NCBI GenBank assembly: GCA_965216225.1
Contig: CBDCFF010000016.1
Location: 1 to 64,000, forward strand
DNA: 64,000 nucleotides
Direction of reading: 5' to 3'
DNA from: 3107 sp965216225
GTDB lineage: Bacteria > Pseudomonadota > Alphaproteobacteria > Rhodobacterales > Rhodobacteraceae
Shown piece after piece: positions 1-7,794 of this stretch; the stretch's first letter is position 1, and each line of letters opens with the position of its first letter. The notes below the pieces were generated by a model. The model ran no database searches, had not been told where the DNA came from, and saw only the letters and a program-made list of their open reading frames with translations. The position numbers and the translations under genes were made by a program.

Positions 1-1
1 G

Positions 2-384
2 CAGCGCCATGGTATCAGCCGCTTGCCGGATGCAGGCGGCGACAAGCCCGCCATGAAGACGTTCAAACGATATCCGATCGGATACCTCCATGTTGATCTG
101 GCCGAGGTCCGGACCGCCGAAGGCAGGCTCTATCTCCATGCAGCCATTGACCGGACAAGCAAATTCGCCTTTACGCAGCTTGTCGACAAGGCAAATCGCC
201 GGACAGCGACGGCTTTGCTGGCGGCGCTGGTCGATGCTGTGCCGTACAAAATACACACCATCCTGCCCGACAATGGCATCCGGTTTGTTTTGCCGCCCCG
301 GTATCGCGATGGGGTGAGCGCAAAATATGGCGGCGGACATATGTTCGGGATGCGCTGTGTCGAATATGGCATCGAGCACCGCTT
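2..384 (+). pseudogene. IS481-like transposase fragment (integrase core), 3' truncated
   Basis: The open plus-strand frame enters from the window edge and reads as a DDE/rve integrase core. The first catalytic Asp is in YLHVDLAEV and the second in LPDNGIRF. The family-typical GHMFGMRCVEYGIEHRF segment follows. Homology stops abruptly after IEHRF at about 384, where the frame runs into the antisense of another transposase fragment. The catalytic Glu region is missing, so it cannot encode an active enzyme. The N-terminal HTH part lies outside the window. This is a different IS481-like lineage from the 1059-bp elements further right. Confidence 0.75.
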
Positions 385-568
385 CGAGCATGTGCTGCAG
401 GAACTCCCACGCGGTGCGCCTGTCGGCCTTGTCCACGAGTTGGGCGACGGCGAACTTGCTGGTGCGGTCGATGCCGACGAAGAGATAGAGCTTGCCCCCG
501 GTGGTCTGAACTTCGGCAATGTCGATGTGGAAGAAGCCGACAGGGTAACGTTTGAACCGCTGGCGCGA
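385..568 (-). pseudogene. Second IS481-like transposase fragment, opposed to the first
   Basis: Read on the minus strand from about 568 downward, a frame without its own start encodes RQRFKRYPVGFFHIDIAEV, then KLYLFVGIDRTSKFAVAQL and TAWEFLQHMLEAV. This is the same part of the same family as the fragment at 2-384. The two similar but non-identical pieces therefore meet tail to tail near 380-390. Only about 60 residues, containing the first catalytic Asp, remain. The 5' side is cut by the IS256-A end at 569. Such a junction implies recombination or deletion between inverted relatives. Confidence 0.7.
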
Positions 569-1907
569 GAGTGTCCGCTCCTCTGTGTATCTGTGATCTG
601 TACCATGCTTTGAGAGAGGAGCCATGACGATGACGATATCCAGGAAACTTCTGGACGAACTTCTGGAAGGCTGCGAGCGGCCTGAAGACCTGCCTGGCGA
701 TACCGGGCTGCTGAAAGAGCTCAAGATCAAACTGATGGAGCGGATGCTTGGGGCCGAACTGACCGCGCATCCGGGCTATGAAGAAGGCAAGGATGCACCT
801 CCGGGTCAGTCCAATCGGCGCAACGGCACAGCCGGCAAGCGCCTGAAGGGCCAGATCGGCGAGGCGCCGATTTCCGTGCCCCGTGATCGGGATGGCAGTT
901 TTGAACCCGAACTGGTGAAGAAGGGCCAGACCCGGATCGACGGGATGGATGACAGGATCATCGGCCTCTATGCCGCCGGACGAGAGTGTCCGCGACATCC
1001 GCGCCCATCTTGAGGATATCTACGGTCTTCTGGTCTCGCCGGATTTGATCAGCCGCGTCACCGACGCCGTGCACGACGAGGTGCGCGACTGGCAAAGCCG
1101 GGCGCTGGAGCGGATGTATCCGATCGTGATCTTCGACGCGCTGCGGGTGAAGATCCGCGACGCCGACAGCCGCATGGTGAAGAACAAGGCCATCTACATC
1201 GCCCTGGGGGTCAGCCGGGACGGCGTGCGCGAGGTCCTGGGCCTGTGGATCGCTGATAACGAGGGGGCCAAATTCTGGTTGTCGGTGATGAACGTGCTGA
1301 AGAACCGGGGTGTCCAGGACATTCTGATCGCCGTCGTTGACGGGCTCAAAGGCTTCCCGGAGGCGATCACCGCCGCCTTTGCGCAGACCACGGTGCAAAC
1401 CTGCATTGTCCACCTGGTGCGCCACTCCCTGAACTTCTGCTCGCAGAAGTTATGGAAAGACCGCAAGGGAGTGGCCGCCGATCTGCGCCGGATTTACAGC
1501 GCCGCCACCGCCGATCAGGCCGCCGATGAACTGGACGCATTCGAGAAAAAATGGGCCGGTAAATACGCCTCCATCGCCCCGGCCTGGCGACGGGCATGGC
1601 AGGAAGTAATCCCGTTCTTCGCCTTCGATCCGGCGATCCGAAAGATCATCTACACCACCAACGCCATCGAGAGCCTGAACCGGGTGATCCGCAAATCAAT
1701 CAAGACCCGCGGATCGTTCCCGACCGATCAGGCCGCAGCAAAGCTGATCTATCTGGCCATCCGCAACTTCGAGAAAGGCGGCAGGAATGTTCGGGAATGG
1801 TTTGCAGCCCGCAACCAGTTCGCTATTATGTTCGACGAGCGCTTCAATGCGTGACTGTATTTGAAACCCCCATGGACCGGGACACATACACAGAATTCAG
1901 GACACTC
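569..1907 (+). mobile_element. IS256-family element IS256-A, copy 1 (1339 bp)
   Basis: The left end reads gagtgtccgctcctctgtg and the right end, reverse-complemented, reads gagtgtcctgaattctgtg. These are imperfect terminal inverted repeats sharing gagtgtcc and ctgtgtat. Length is 1339 bp, identical to the copy at 15948-17286. The flanks (ctggcgcga on the left, cccctccgg on the right) are not a target duplication. One or both flanks must therefore have been exchanged after insertion. The element separates an IS481 fragment from the 5' end of hsdR. Confidence 0.85.
624..1854 (+). pseudogene. IS256-A transposase, frameshifted (mutator type)
   Basis: Two frames make up one IS256/Mutator transposase of about 400 residues. 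The first (624-1013) ends its homology at DRIIGLYAAG. The homology resumes in the +1 frame at SVRDIRAHLEDIYGLL near 975. Catalytic residues are visible: Asp in VIFDALRVKIRD, Asp in AVVDGLKGFPE, Glu in TTNAIESLNRVIRK. An aGAGGAGcc ribosome site precedes the ATG at 624. The same frameshift occurs in all three copies in this window. It is therefore either inherited from a common source copy or used as a recoding site. There is no obvious slippery heptamer. Confidence 0.8.
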
Positions 1908-2108
1908 CCCCTCCGGTCCGTCCTCGTCGATGTCGAGCGCCTCGACAGCCTCGGGCTGCGTGGCCTTCAGGAAGTCGAAAAGCTTCGCTTGGTCGACAGC
2001 GTGGTCCCGGTCGAAATCCTTCGAGGCGCCGGCGGCATAGCCAGCCTCGTCAATGAGCGATCGGACAATAAGGGACTCGATGCCTTTCTCGCTGGTGTCG
2101 GTCGTCAT
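1908..2108 (-). pseudogene. hsdR: Type I restriction endonuclease subunit HsdR, N-terminal stub
   Basis: The ATG at 2108 opens a frame reading TSEKGIESLIVRSLIDEAGY and then AKLFDFLKATQPEAVEALDI. This is the start of type I restriction R subunits, the N-terminal nuclease region. After about 65 codons it runs into the right end of IS256-A (1907). The remaining frame is IS sequence. Full-length HsdR proteins are around 1000 residues, and the rest is not found on the other side of the IS. Restriction activity of this system is therefore lost. The start lies 8 bp after the darG stop, so it was the last gene of the operon. Confidence 0.85.
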
Positions 2109-2116
2109 CAGCCCGC

Positions 2117-3172
2117 CTACAATGCGCCAGCATTGATCCAGCCCTTCTTCCGAAGGACGTCCGCCGCCAGTATGATCTGCCTTGGCGAAAACTGCTTCTT
2201 GCGATCATTCCAGCCGTAAATTCGCGAGATCACCTCATTAATCGAGTTGGGCGACTCATGCGTGATCACCCAGTGGACCGTTGACAGAAGCTCAAGCCCG
2301 AATGGCGTCTCGAAGCCTTCCACGAGGCTGGCCACCTTGTCGAAACGGGTGCGCGTGTCGGGATGTTCTCCGAGGAACGCGTCGGCGTCCTCCACCGCCC
2401 CCGGCACAAGCTCAAGCTCCTTGTTGGGCGCGTCGCCACCGTCGCGGTATCCGGAGATGAAGTACCCCTCAATCTCGCGGAGGACGTGGGTTAGGTTCTC
2501 CGAATAGGGGCCGTAAGGGCCCTTCACCACACGAAGCCGCTCCATCGACGGCTCGCCGCTGACTTTCATGAAATACATGAGCTTGTGGACCTCGAGCAGC
2601 GTCACGAACGGATCCAGCAGGCCGCTGAGGTAACGGTCCATCAGGCCGACCAGCGCTGCACGGCCGGCGGTCATGTTCGGTGCCGTTTGACGCTTCGCCA
2701 TCTGGACCGGGTCTGGTGCGCTGTTCGGCTGAAAGATGACGATACGCAGGTCGTTGAAGCCGCGAAGCGCCTCTTCGATCCGTGGCCGGACATCATTCCA
2801 GTCGAGTCCACCCAGCCCACTGCCGAGTGGAGGAATGGCGATTGACCGAATCTTCTTCTCCCGGATCACGCGCCGCAGATCCTTCAACCCCGCGTCGATG
2901 TCCTCCATGCGGCTCTTACCGCGCCAATGACGCTTGGTCGGGAAGTTGATGATGTATCGCGGGCTGGTCAGCTGACCGGTCTCGACGACGAACATGTGGC
3001 CGGGCCGGACACCTTCACGCCTGCACGCTTTCTCGTAGGTGTCGAAGTTGTCCGGAAACGCGTTCTTGAACTGGAGAGCGATACCGCGGCCCATCACGCC
3101 GACGCAATTCACCGTATTCACCAGGGCGTCGGCGTCTTCGGCCAAAATATCGCCCGTCTTGTATTCGAACAT
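2117..3172 (-). CDS. darG: DarG antitoxin: macro-domain DNA ADP-ribosyl glycohydrolase
   Basis: The protein has 351 residues. The N-terminal macro domain (about 1-155) opens with MFEYKTGDILAEDADALVNT and continues with NCVGVMGRGIALQFK. It has the loop IPPLGSGLGGLDW near 115-127. The C-terminal half (about 170-351) matches the DarG extension that binds and neutralises DarT. DarG removes ADP-ribose from single-stranded DNA and so reverses DarT damage. The gene lies 17 bp downstream of darT and 8 bp upstream of hsdR on the same strand. It is full length with no lesion visible. Assignment rests on the two-domain architecture plus the adjacent darT; either alone would be weaker. Confidence 0.92.
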   Translation of the reverse strand: MFEYKTGDILAEDADALVNTVNCVGVMGRGIALQFKNAFPDNFDTYEKACRREGVRPGHMFVVETGQLTSPRYIINFPTKRHWRGKSRMEDIDAGLKDLRRVIREKKIRSIAIPPLGSGLGGLDWNDVRPRIEEALRGFNDLRIVIFQPNSAPDPVQMAKRQTAPNMTAGRAALVGLMDRYLSGLLDPFVTLLEVHKLMYFMKVSGEPSMERLRVVKGPYGPYSENLTHVLREIEGYFISGYRDGGDAPNKELELVPGAVEDADAFLGEHPDTRTRFDKVASLVEGFETPFGLELLSTVHWVITHESPNSINEVISRIYGWNDRKKQFSPRQIILAADVLRKKGWINAGAL

Positions 3173-3189
3173 CTCTGCCTCCCTAACTG

Positions 3190-3861
3190 TCAGTAATACC
3201 AGTCCGGTTTAATTTCGACATGCGGCTTGTGGCCAGCCGCCTGCAACGCCCCTCTGACTTGCCCGTAGACCTGCTGTGACCTTACTCCGATCCGGGTCAC
3301 AAGCTCCCATGGAAACGACTGCTCCATGAGAAATTCGGCCTGCTTGCCTTCCTTGACCGAGCGCGAGATGCCGTTGCCTGCCCAGCGGTTCGTCTGGACC
3401 GCGTCCCAGTCGATCGCATCAAGCTGCGCGAGGTCGGCCCTGTCCTCGAAGTAGTAGGCGCCGGCGTTCGACAAGGTGAAGGCCCAGCGGCGTCTGTTCT
3501 GATCCGCCCAGGCGACGCTGTGGTGCAGGTCGGCCTCCAGATGGACGATCGACCCCTGGCCGCCGCGATAGGCCAGCTTGGTATGGTTCGCGCAATGGAT
3601 GAGGTAGAGCATGATCGAGCGCGGGCAGAAGTAGAAGGGCACGCACTCGCCGATACGGAGGCCGGGATGGCTGGAAAGCTCGAGCTCGCTGAGCCGCCGT
3701 TCCTTGATGCTGCTCATCCCGATGGTGGTGCCCGTGCCCGGGTTGGCCGCCGCGCGCCGGACGACCTCGGCATCGCACCACAGCCGGCCCGCGGCGATGA
3801 TCGAAGGTAGCCGGTCGACATGCACGATGTGATAGATATTCGGGGCGGCGGGCGGCGGCAT
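3190..3861 (-). CDS. darT: DarT toxin: DNA thymidine ADP-ribosyltransferase (DUF4433)
   Basis: The protein has 223 residues with the DarT landmarks. These are IYHIVHVDRLPSII near 9-22, IKERRLSE at 52-59, the family signature VPFYFCPRSIMLYLIH at 74-89, and the catalytic Glu in KQAEFL (E176). Known DarT enzymes use NAD to ADP-ribosylate thymidine in single-stranded DNA. This stalls replication and, in studied systems, aborts phage infection. The ATG at 3861 lies 2 bp after the hsdS stop, so translation is coupled to the R-M operon. No disruption is seen, unlike nearly every other defence gene in the window. Placement between hsdS and hsdR is notable. Confidence 0.92.
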   Translation of the reverse strand: MPPPAAPNIYHIVHVDRLPSIIAAGRLWCDAEVVRRAAANPGTGTTIGMSSIKERRLSELELSSHPGLRIGECVPFYFCPRSIMLYLIHCANHTKLAYRGGQGSIVHLEADLHHSVAWADQNRRRWAFTLSNAGAYYFEDRADLAQLDAIDWDAVQTNRWAGNGISRSVKEGKQAEFLMEQSFPWELVTRIGVRSQQVYGQVRGALQAAGHKPHVEIKPDWYY

Positions 3862-3863
3862 GA

Positions 3864-5411
3864 TCAGTCCTCGGCCTCCATGTCCTCGTCCGGCGCGCCA
3901 ACTTCGTCGGAGATGGGTTCGTCCGCAGGCGCGGCGATCTCGACATGGCGCACGTCCAGCTTGCCGGTGACGACATCGGCAATCAGGCGCTCGCGGTATT
4001 CCTGAATAAACCCAACCTCGCGTGCAGCCCGCTTCGCCGTCTCATCCAATGGGGCGCATTCCCGCTCCAAATACTCGATAATGGCGTCTTGCTCGCTCTT
4101 CGGTGGGATCGGAATGGAGATGGCTTTCATATAGCTCTGCGTGAGCTTGTCGCGCGTGGCGCCACCGACGTAGTTCGTATAGTTTACGCAATTTAGAGCC
4201 TGCACGATGAACTCGGGCCGATTGCCCGGTTTGGGTCTAAGGACGTGAATGTGATTGTTGGGCCAGACCTTGCCTTGGGAGAAGAATGCCACTGGCTTGG
4301 TGCGGTCAAAAAAGGGCGCTCCGTCTTCGCCCAGCAGGATGAGGTCTTCGTCGAACAAGAAGTCGTTCAAGTGATCGATGATCTGGTTCGCGCCCCAATA
4401 TGGGATATCGCCGAGCATCCTCCCGCGCGCAGAAGCTTCGAGTGGCACCCGTTTGCCATCTAGACAAGTCGAAAGGTGGCGCAATGGGATGACCTCCCAA
4501 TGCGCCGGTATCTCGGGCATCCAGTCGATGCCGGTGGGCTTCATCGGCGCGGCGGGGTTCAGGCCGCGCGTGACCGCCTGATTGATGATCGCCTGCTTCT
4601 GCTCGTTCAACAGCCCGATCAGCCGCCGCTTGTTGCGGATCAGGCGTGCAGTGAGGCGGCCGTGGGCATCAAGGAAGTCTGCGATACGGGTCTGCTCCTC
4701 GGTCGAAGGAAAGGCAGACGGCATCTGCTTGAATTCGTCCCAATAGAGCCGGTTGCGGTCCGAGACGATGCCACGCGAGAACTTGTTGACCTCGCGCATG
4801 TAGGCGGGCGTCCGAAAGAGATAGGTGTAGTAGCGCGGGTCAACCTCGGCGAACGGCCGCGCAACGACATAGGCCGGGCTGATGAGGCCATTCGCTGGCG
4901 CCACGCCCACTGCGCCCTGCCACATGCGCATCATGTTGTAGGCGATGTCGCCCTTGACCGCGCGCTTGTACTTGCTGCGGTCCGCCATCTGCTGTTTCCG
5001 CGCGCCATTCTCCATGTCACGGACCCGTACGCCCGTGTGGAGCGAAACCTCCAGGATCGGCAGTTCCTCGAAGCCTGTCTCAACGCGCTCGGCAAACAGA
5101 CGGCCGTTGCGGCGCACATCCCAATGTTCCGGGATCTCGCCGAGCCAAGGCAAACCACTGTCGCGATACCCTGAGTACGGCTTTGGGCTCATGTCGCTGT
5201 TCGCCTCTGCGGCGCTGTCAGTCTGAACATCCATTTGGCCCCTGGCTATCATCGGTTGGTCAAAAAGCGAGGGTTGCGGCAGGTCTCGCGGCGGTGGTGG
5301 TGCAACCGGACGTGCGGGAGTTGCCTCGATCCCGACGCTCCTGGAGGCCCCGTCGGAGGCGCAAATCGCCTCGACCGGATGGGGGGTGACGGAGTAGCGT
5401 TGGGTGGCCAT
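3864..5411 (-). CDS. hsdS: HsdS specificity subunit (original start inside the fused frame)
   Basis: The ATG at 5411 follows the relic hsdM stop by 2 bp and has a GGAGG site in the hsdM tail. HsdS (515 residues) could therefore still be initiated on its own. There are two target-recognition domains. The first starts at SGLPWLGEIPEHWDV and the second at GIDWMPEIPAHWEVIPLRHL. Each ends in a conserved helical spacer (TEEQTRIADFLDA and KSEQDAIIEYLE). HsdS sets the sequence read by the M2S methylase. The first 72 residues, Pro-rich and ending EANSDMSP, are not typical of HsdS; a second Met at SDMSPKPYSGYRDSG may be the ancestral start. Confidence 0.8.
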   Translation of the reverse strand: MATQRYSVTPHPVEAICASDGASRSVGIEATPARPVAPPPPRDLPQPSLFDQPMIARGQMDVQTDSAAEANSDMSPKPYSGYRDSGLPWLGEIPEHWDVRRNGRLFAERVETGFEELPILEVSLHTGVRVRDMENGARKQQMADRSKYKRAVKGDIAYNMMRMWQGAVGVAPANGLISPAYVVARPFAEVDPRYYTYLFRTPAYMREVNKFSRGIVSDRNRLYWDEFKQMPSAFPSTEEQTRIADFLDAHGRLTARLIRNKRRLIGLLNEQKQAIINQAVTRGLNPAAPMKPTGIDWMPEIPAHWEVIPLRHLSTCLDGKRVPLEASARGRMLGDIPYWGANQIIDHLNDFLFDEDLILLGEDGAPFFDRTKPVAFFSQGKVWPNNHIHVLRPKPGNRPEFIVQALNCVNYTNYVGGATRDKLTQSYMKAISIPIPPKSEQDAIIEYLERECAPLDETAKRAAREVGFIQEYRERLIADVVTGKLDVRHVEIAAPADEPISDEVGAPDEDMEAED

Positions 5412-7463
5412 GCTCAGTGACCTCCCGTCAGAACGTCTTCGAGCAGGCCTTCGGTTTCCTGCTCTAGCGCACGGATGTCGGCTTCGATCTCCTGGAGCGT
5501 CCGCAGCATGAGGAAGGACTTCTCGGCGGAAGAAGGCCTCGATGCCCCCATCTTCCAGAAACGGCACCTGCTCGGTGTCCCTCAATTCCGTGTCCGGCTC
5601 GTACTCGATGATCGCCGGTTTGCCGCCGACGGTCCGATGGTGGTTGCCGTGCAGCGCGTCGGTCCCGGCATCGGCACCCGCCTTAATCTTGGACACCTTC
5701 TTGATGACCGGTTCAGCCCCTGCATCCTTGATGCCTGGTCCCGCCATCAGGAGCTTCTGGCGCTTGGCCGTCATACGGACGCCGCGCTTGCCCGCCACGG
5801 CTTCAGCTTCTTCAAGGAATCGGTTGAAATCGAGATGGGGGCCTTCGCCAAGCCGCTCGGCCACCGCTTCCACAACGCCAATGAGGGGGTTTTCCGCTGC
5901 CTCCGCGCACGCCTTTGCGAAGCGACGCTGCGCGCTCGCCGACAGTTCGACCTTCAAGCGCAGCGGCCGCTCGACTGTCACCTTCCAGTAACCGAACGCC
6001 GCGTTGGGAAAGATCTTCGACTGCTCGCTTTCCTTGCTGTTGAGGAAGCTGTTGCAGATGCGCCTGATGTCGTCCGGCCCGAGAACGCAGTTCTTCTTGC
6101 CAAGGTTCTTGCGCAGCGGTTTGAACCACGCCGTTGCGTCGATCAGCTGGACCTTGCCCTTACGGGACTCTGCCTTGCGATTGCTGAGCACCCAGATGTA
6201 GGTCGCGATGCCGGTGTTGTAGAAGATGTTCAGCGGCAGCGCGATGATGGCTTCGAGCCAGTCGTTCTCGATGACCCAACGCCGCACGTTGCTCTCGCCC
6301 GAGCCCGCATCACCGGTGAACAGCGATGAGCCGTTGTGGACCTCGGCGATGCGGCTGCCGACCTTGGTGGCCTTCTTCATCTTGTTCAGCATGTTGGCCA
6401 GAAACACCATCTGACCGTCGCTGGAGCGCGTGATCAGACTGTACTCGGGATTGCCACCGTGCTCGATTACGAAACGTGGGTCGGCAATGTCCTTCTTGCC
6501 GCCGAGCCGGTCGAGGTCGGATTTCCAGCTCTTGCCGTAGGGCGGATTGGAGAGCATGAAATCGAACTCTTGGGACGGAAACGCATCGCTGGAGAGGGTC
6601 GAGCCGTACTTCATGTTTTCGGCTTCGGCGCCTTCACCCTTGAGGATGAGGTCCGCCTTGCTGATGGCGAAGGTCTCTGGGTTGACCTCCTGCCCGTACA
6701 GATGGACGGACACTTCCTTGCCGTGGTCGTCTGCCAGCTTTACGAGGGTTTCTTCCGCGACTGTCAGCATGCCGCCCGTGCCGCAGGCACCGTCATAAAC
6801 AAGATAGGTGCCAGACTGAATCTCGTCCGCGATCGGCATGAAAATCAGGTACGCCATCAGTTCCACCACGTCACGCGGAGTGAAGTGCTCTCCGGCCTCC
6901 TCGTTGTTCTCTTCGTTGAACCGCCTGATCAGTTCCTCGAAAATTGTTCCCATGGAGTGGTTGTCGAGACCCGGCAGGCGCACACAGCCGTCCTGGTGCA
7001 ACACGGGCTTGGGGCTGAGATTGACCGACGGATCGAGGAACTTTTCGATCAGGAAGCCGAGCGCGTCCGCTTCGACAAGCGTCGGGATCTGATTGCGGAA
7101 CTTGAACTTGTCGAGCACCTCCTGAACATTAGGGGAAAAGCCGTCGAGATAGGCCTCGAAGTCCGACTTCAGCTGCTGGCGGCGCGCTCGAGATGTAAGA
7201 TCGCGAAGTCGGAACTGCGATGTGTTGTAGAAAGCTTCGCTCGACGCCTGGCAAAGAGCCGCGTGCTGGTTGGCGACCCCTGCTTTGTCTAACTGTGCTT
7301 TCATGGCCAGAACCGCATCCTTGGTAGGTTCAAGGACAGCATCGAGTCGGCGAATAACAGTCATCGGCAGAATGACGTCCCGATATTTTCCGCGAACATA
7401 GACATCGCGCAGAACATCGTCGGCAATGTTCCAGATAAAGTTGCTTATGTTCAGATCGCTCAC
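3864..7463 (-). CDS. hsdM: Type I R-M HsdM methyltransferase fused in frame to HsdS (1199 aa)
   Basis: One uninterrupted frame covers HsdM and HsdS. Residues 1-670 are the N6-adenine methylase. They contain the N-terminal helical domain, EHFTPRDVVELMAYL, SAM motif I DGACGTGG at 224-231, and catalytic NPPYG at 306-310. Near residue 670 (about 5505-5512) the frame shifts. The genuine HsdM tail, LRTLQEIEADIRALEQETE, is still readable in another frame and ends at its own TGA (5414-5416). It appears in the fused frame as Arg-rich nonsense. A deletion of some tens of codons, not a multiple of three, explains this. The fusion bypasses the hsdM stop and enters hsdS in frame. Whether the chimera is active is uncertain. 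Confidence 0.85.
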   Translation of the reverse strand: MSDLNISNFIWNIADDVLRDVYVRGKYRDVILPMTVIRRLDAVLEPTKDAVLAMKAQLDKAGVANQHAALCQASSEAFYNTSQFRLRDLTSRARRQQLKSDFEAYLDGFSPNVQEVLDKFKFRNQIPTLVEADALGFLIEKFLDPSVNLSPKPVLHQDGCVRLPGLDNHSMGTIFEELIRRFNEENNEEAGEHFTPRDVVELMAYLIFMPIADEIQSGTYLVYDGACGTGGMLTVAEETLVKLADDHGKEVSVHLYGQEVNPETFAISKADLILKGEGAEAENMKYGSTLSSDAFPSQEFDFMLSNPPYGKSWKSDLDRLGGKKDIADPRFVIEHGGNPEYSLITRSSDGQMVFLANMLNKMKKATKVGSRIAEVHNGSSLFTGDAGSGESNVRRWVIENDWLEAIIALPLNIFYNTGIATYIWVLSNRKAESRKGKVQLIDATAWFKPLRKNLGKKNCVLGPDDIRRICNSFLNSKESEQSKIFPNAAFGYWKVTVERPLRLKVELSASAQRRFAKACAEAAENPLIGVVEAVAERLGEGPHLDFNRFLEEAEAVAGKRGVRMTAKRQKLLMAGPGIKDAGAEPVIKKVSKIKAGADAGTDALHGNHHRTVGGKPAIIEYEPDTELRDTEQVPFLEDGGIEAFFRREVLPHAADAPGDRSRHPCARAGNRRPARRRSDGRSLSMATQRYSVTPHPVEAICASDGASRSVGIEATPARPVAPPPPRDLPQPSLFDQPMIARGQMDVQTDSAAEANSDMSPKPYSGYRDSGLPWLGEIPEHWDVRRNGRLFAERVETGFEELPILEVSLHTGVRVRDMENGARKQQMADRSKYKRAVKGDIAYNMMRMWQGAVGVAPANGLISPAYVVARPFAEVDPRYYTYLFRTPAYMREVNKFSRGIVSDRNRLYWDEFKQMPSAFPSTEEQTRIADFLDAHGRLTARLIRNKRRLIGLLNEQKQAIINQAVTRGLNPAAPMKPTGIDWMPEIPAHWEVIPLRHLSTCLDGKRVPLEASARGRMLGDIPYWGANQIIDHLNDFLFDEDLILLGEDGAPFFDRTKPVAFFSQGKVWPNNHIHVLRPKPGNRPEFIVQALNCVNYTNYVGGATRDKLTQSYMKAISIPIPPKSEQDAIIEYLERECAPLDETAKRAAREVGFIQEYRERLIADVVTGKLDVRHVEIAAPADEPISDEVGAPDEDMEAED

Positions 7464-7485
7464 TCTTGCCCCCTCAAGCCTTTTT

Positions 7486-7674
7486 CTATGCAGCTTTTTT
7501 CTGCAAATCGATCCAGCTATCGAGGTCCGATCTCTTGAAGCGCCATGCGCCGACTACCTTGAACCCCGGCAGATCGCCGCGCTTGGCAAGCCGATAAACC
7601 GTCTTTTCATCGACGTTCAGGTAGCCAGCCACATCTCGCACGGTCATGGCCTGGTCAGCCGCATCCGCCATCAT
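7486..7674 (-). CDS. Small helix-turn-helix (excisionase/MerR-type) protein
   Basis: This 62-residue protein is a single winged HTH. It reads MTVRDVAGYLNVDEKTVYRL, then KRGDLPGFKVVGAWRFKRSD and LDSWI. That is the HTH_17/AlpA-excisionase pattern. It ends 22 bp before the hsdM start and is probably the first gene of the R-M/DarTG operon. Such proteins are often found heading type I R-M operons and are presumed to regulate them. The stretch 7675-7799 upstream is the likely promoter region before IS481-C begins; no clear operator was recognised. Confidence 0.8.
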   Translation of the reverse strand: MMADAADQAMTVRDVAGYLNVDEKTVYRLAKRGDLPGFKVVGAWRFKRSDLDSWIDLQKKAA

Positions 7675-7794
7675 CGGGCCCTCACTATTTACTCAGACCA
7701 TAGCAGGGCAATCTGGGGCAAACCAGTCCAATGACGGCCAATGCTATTCGGGGATTTCCACCTGTGGGTGCGACCTTCAGAGGCCAACTTGACA

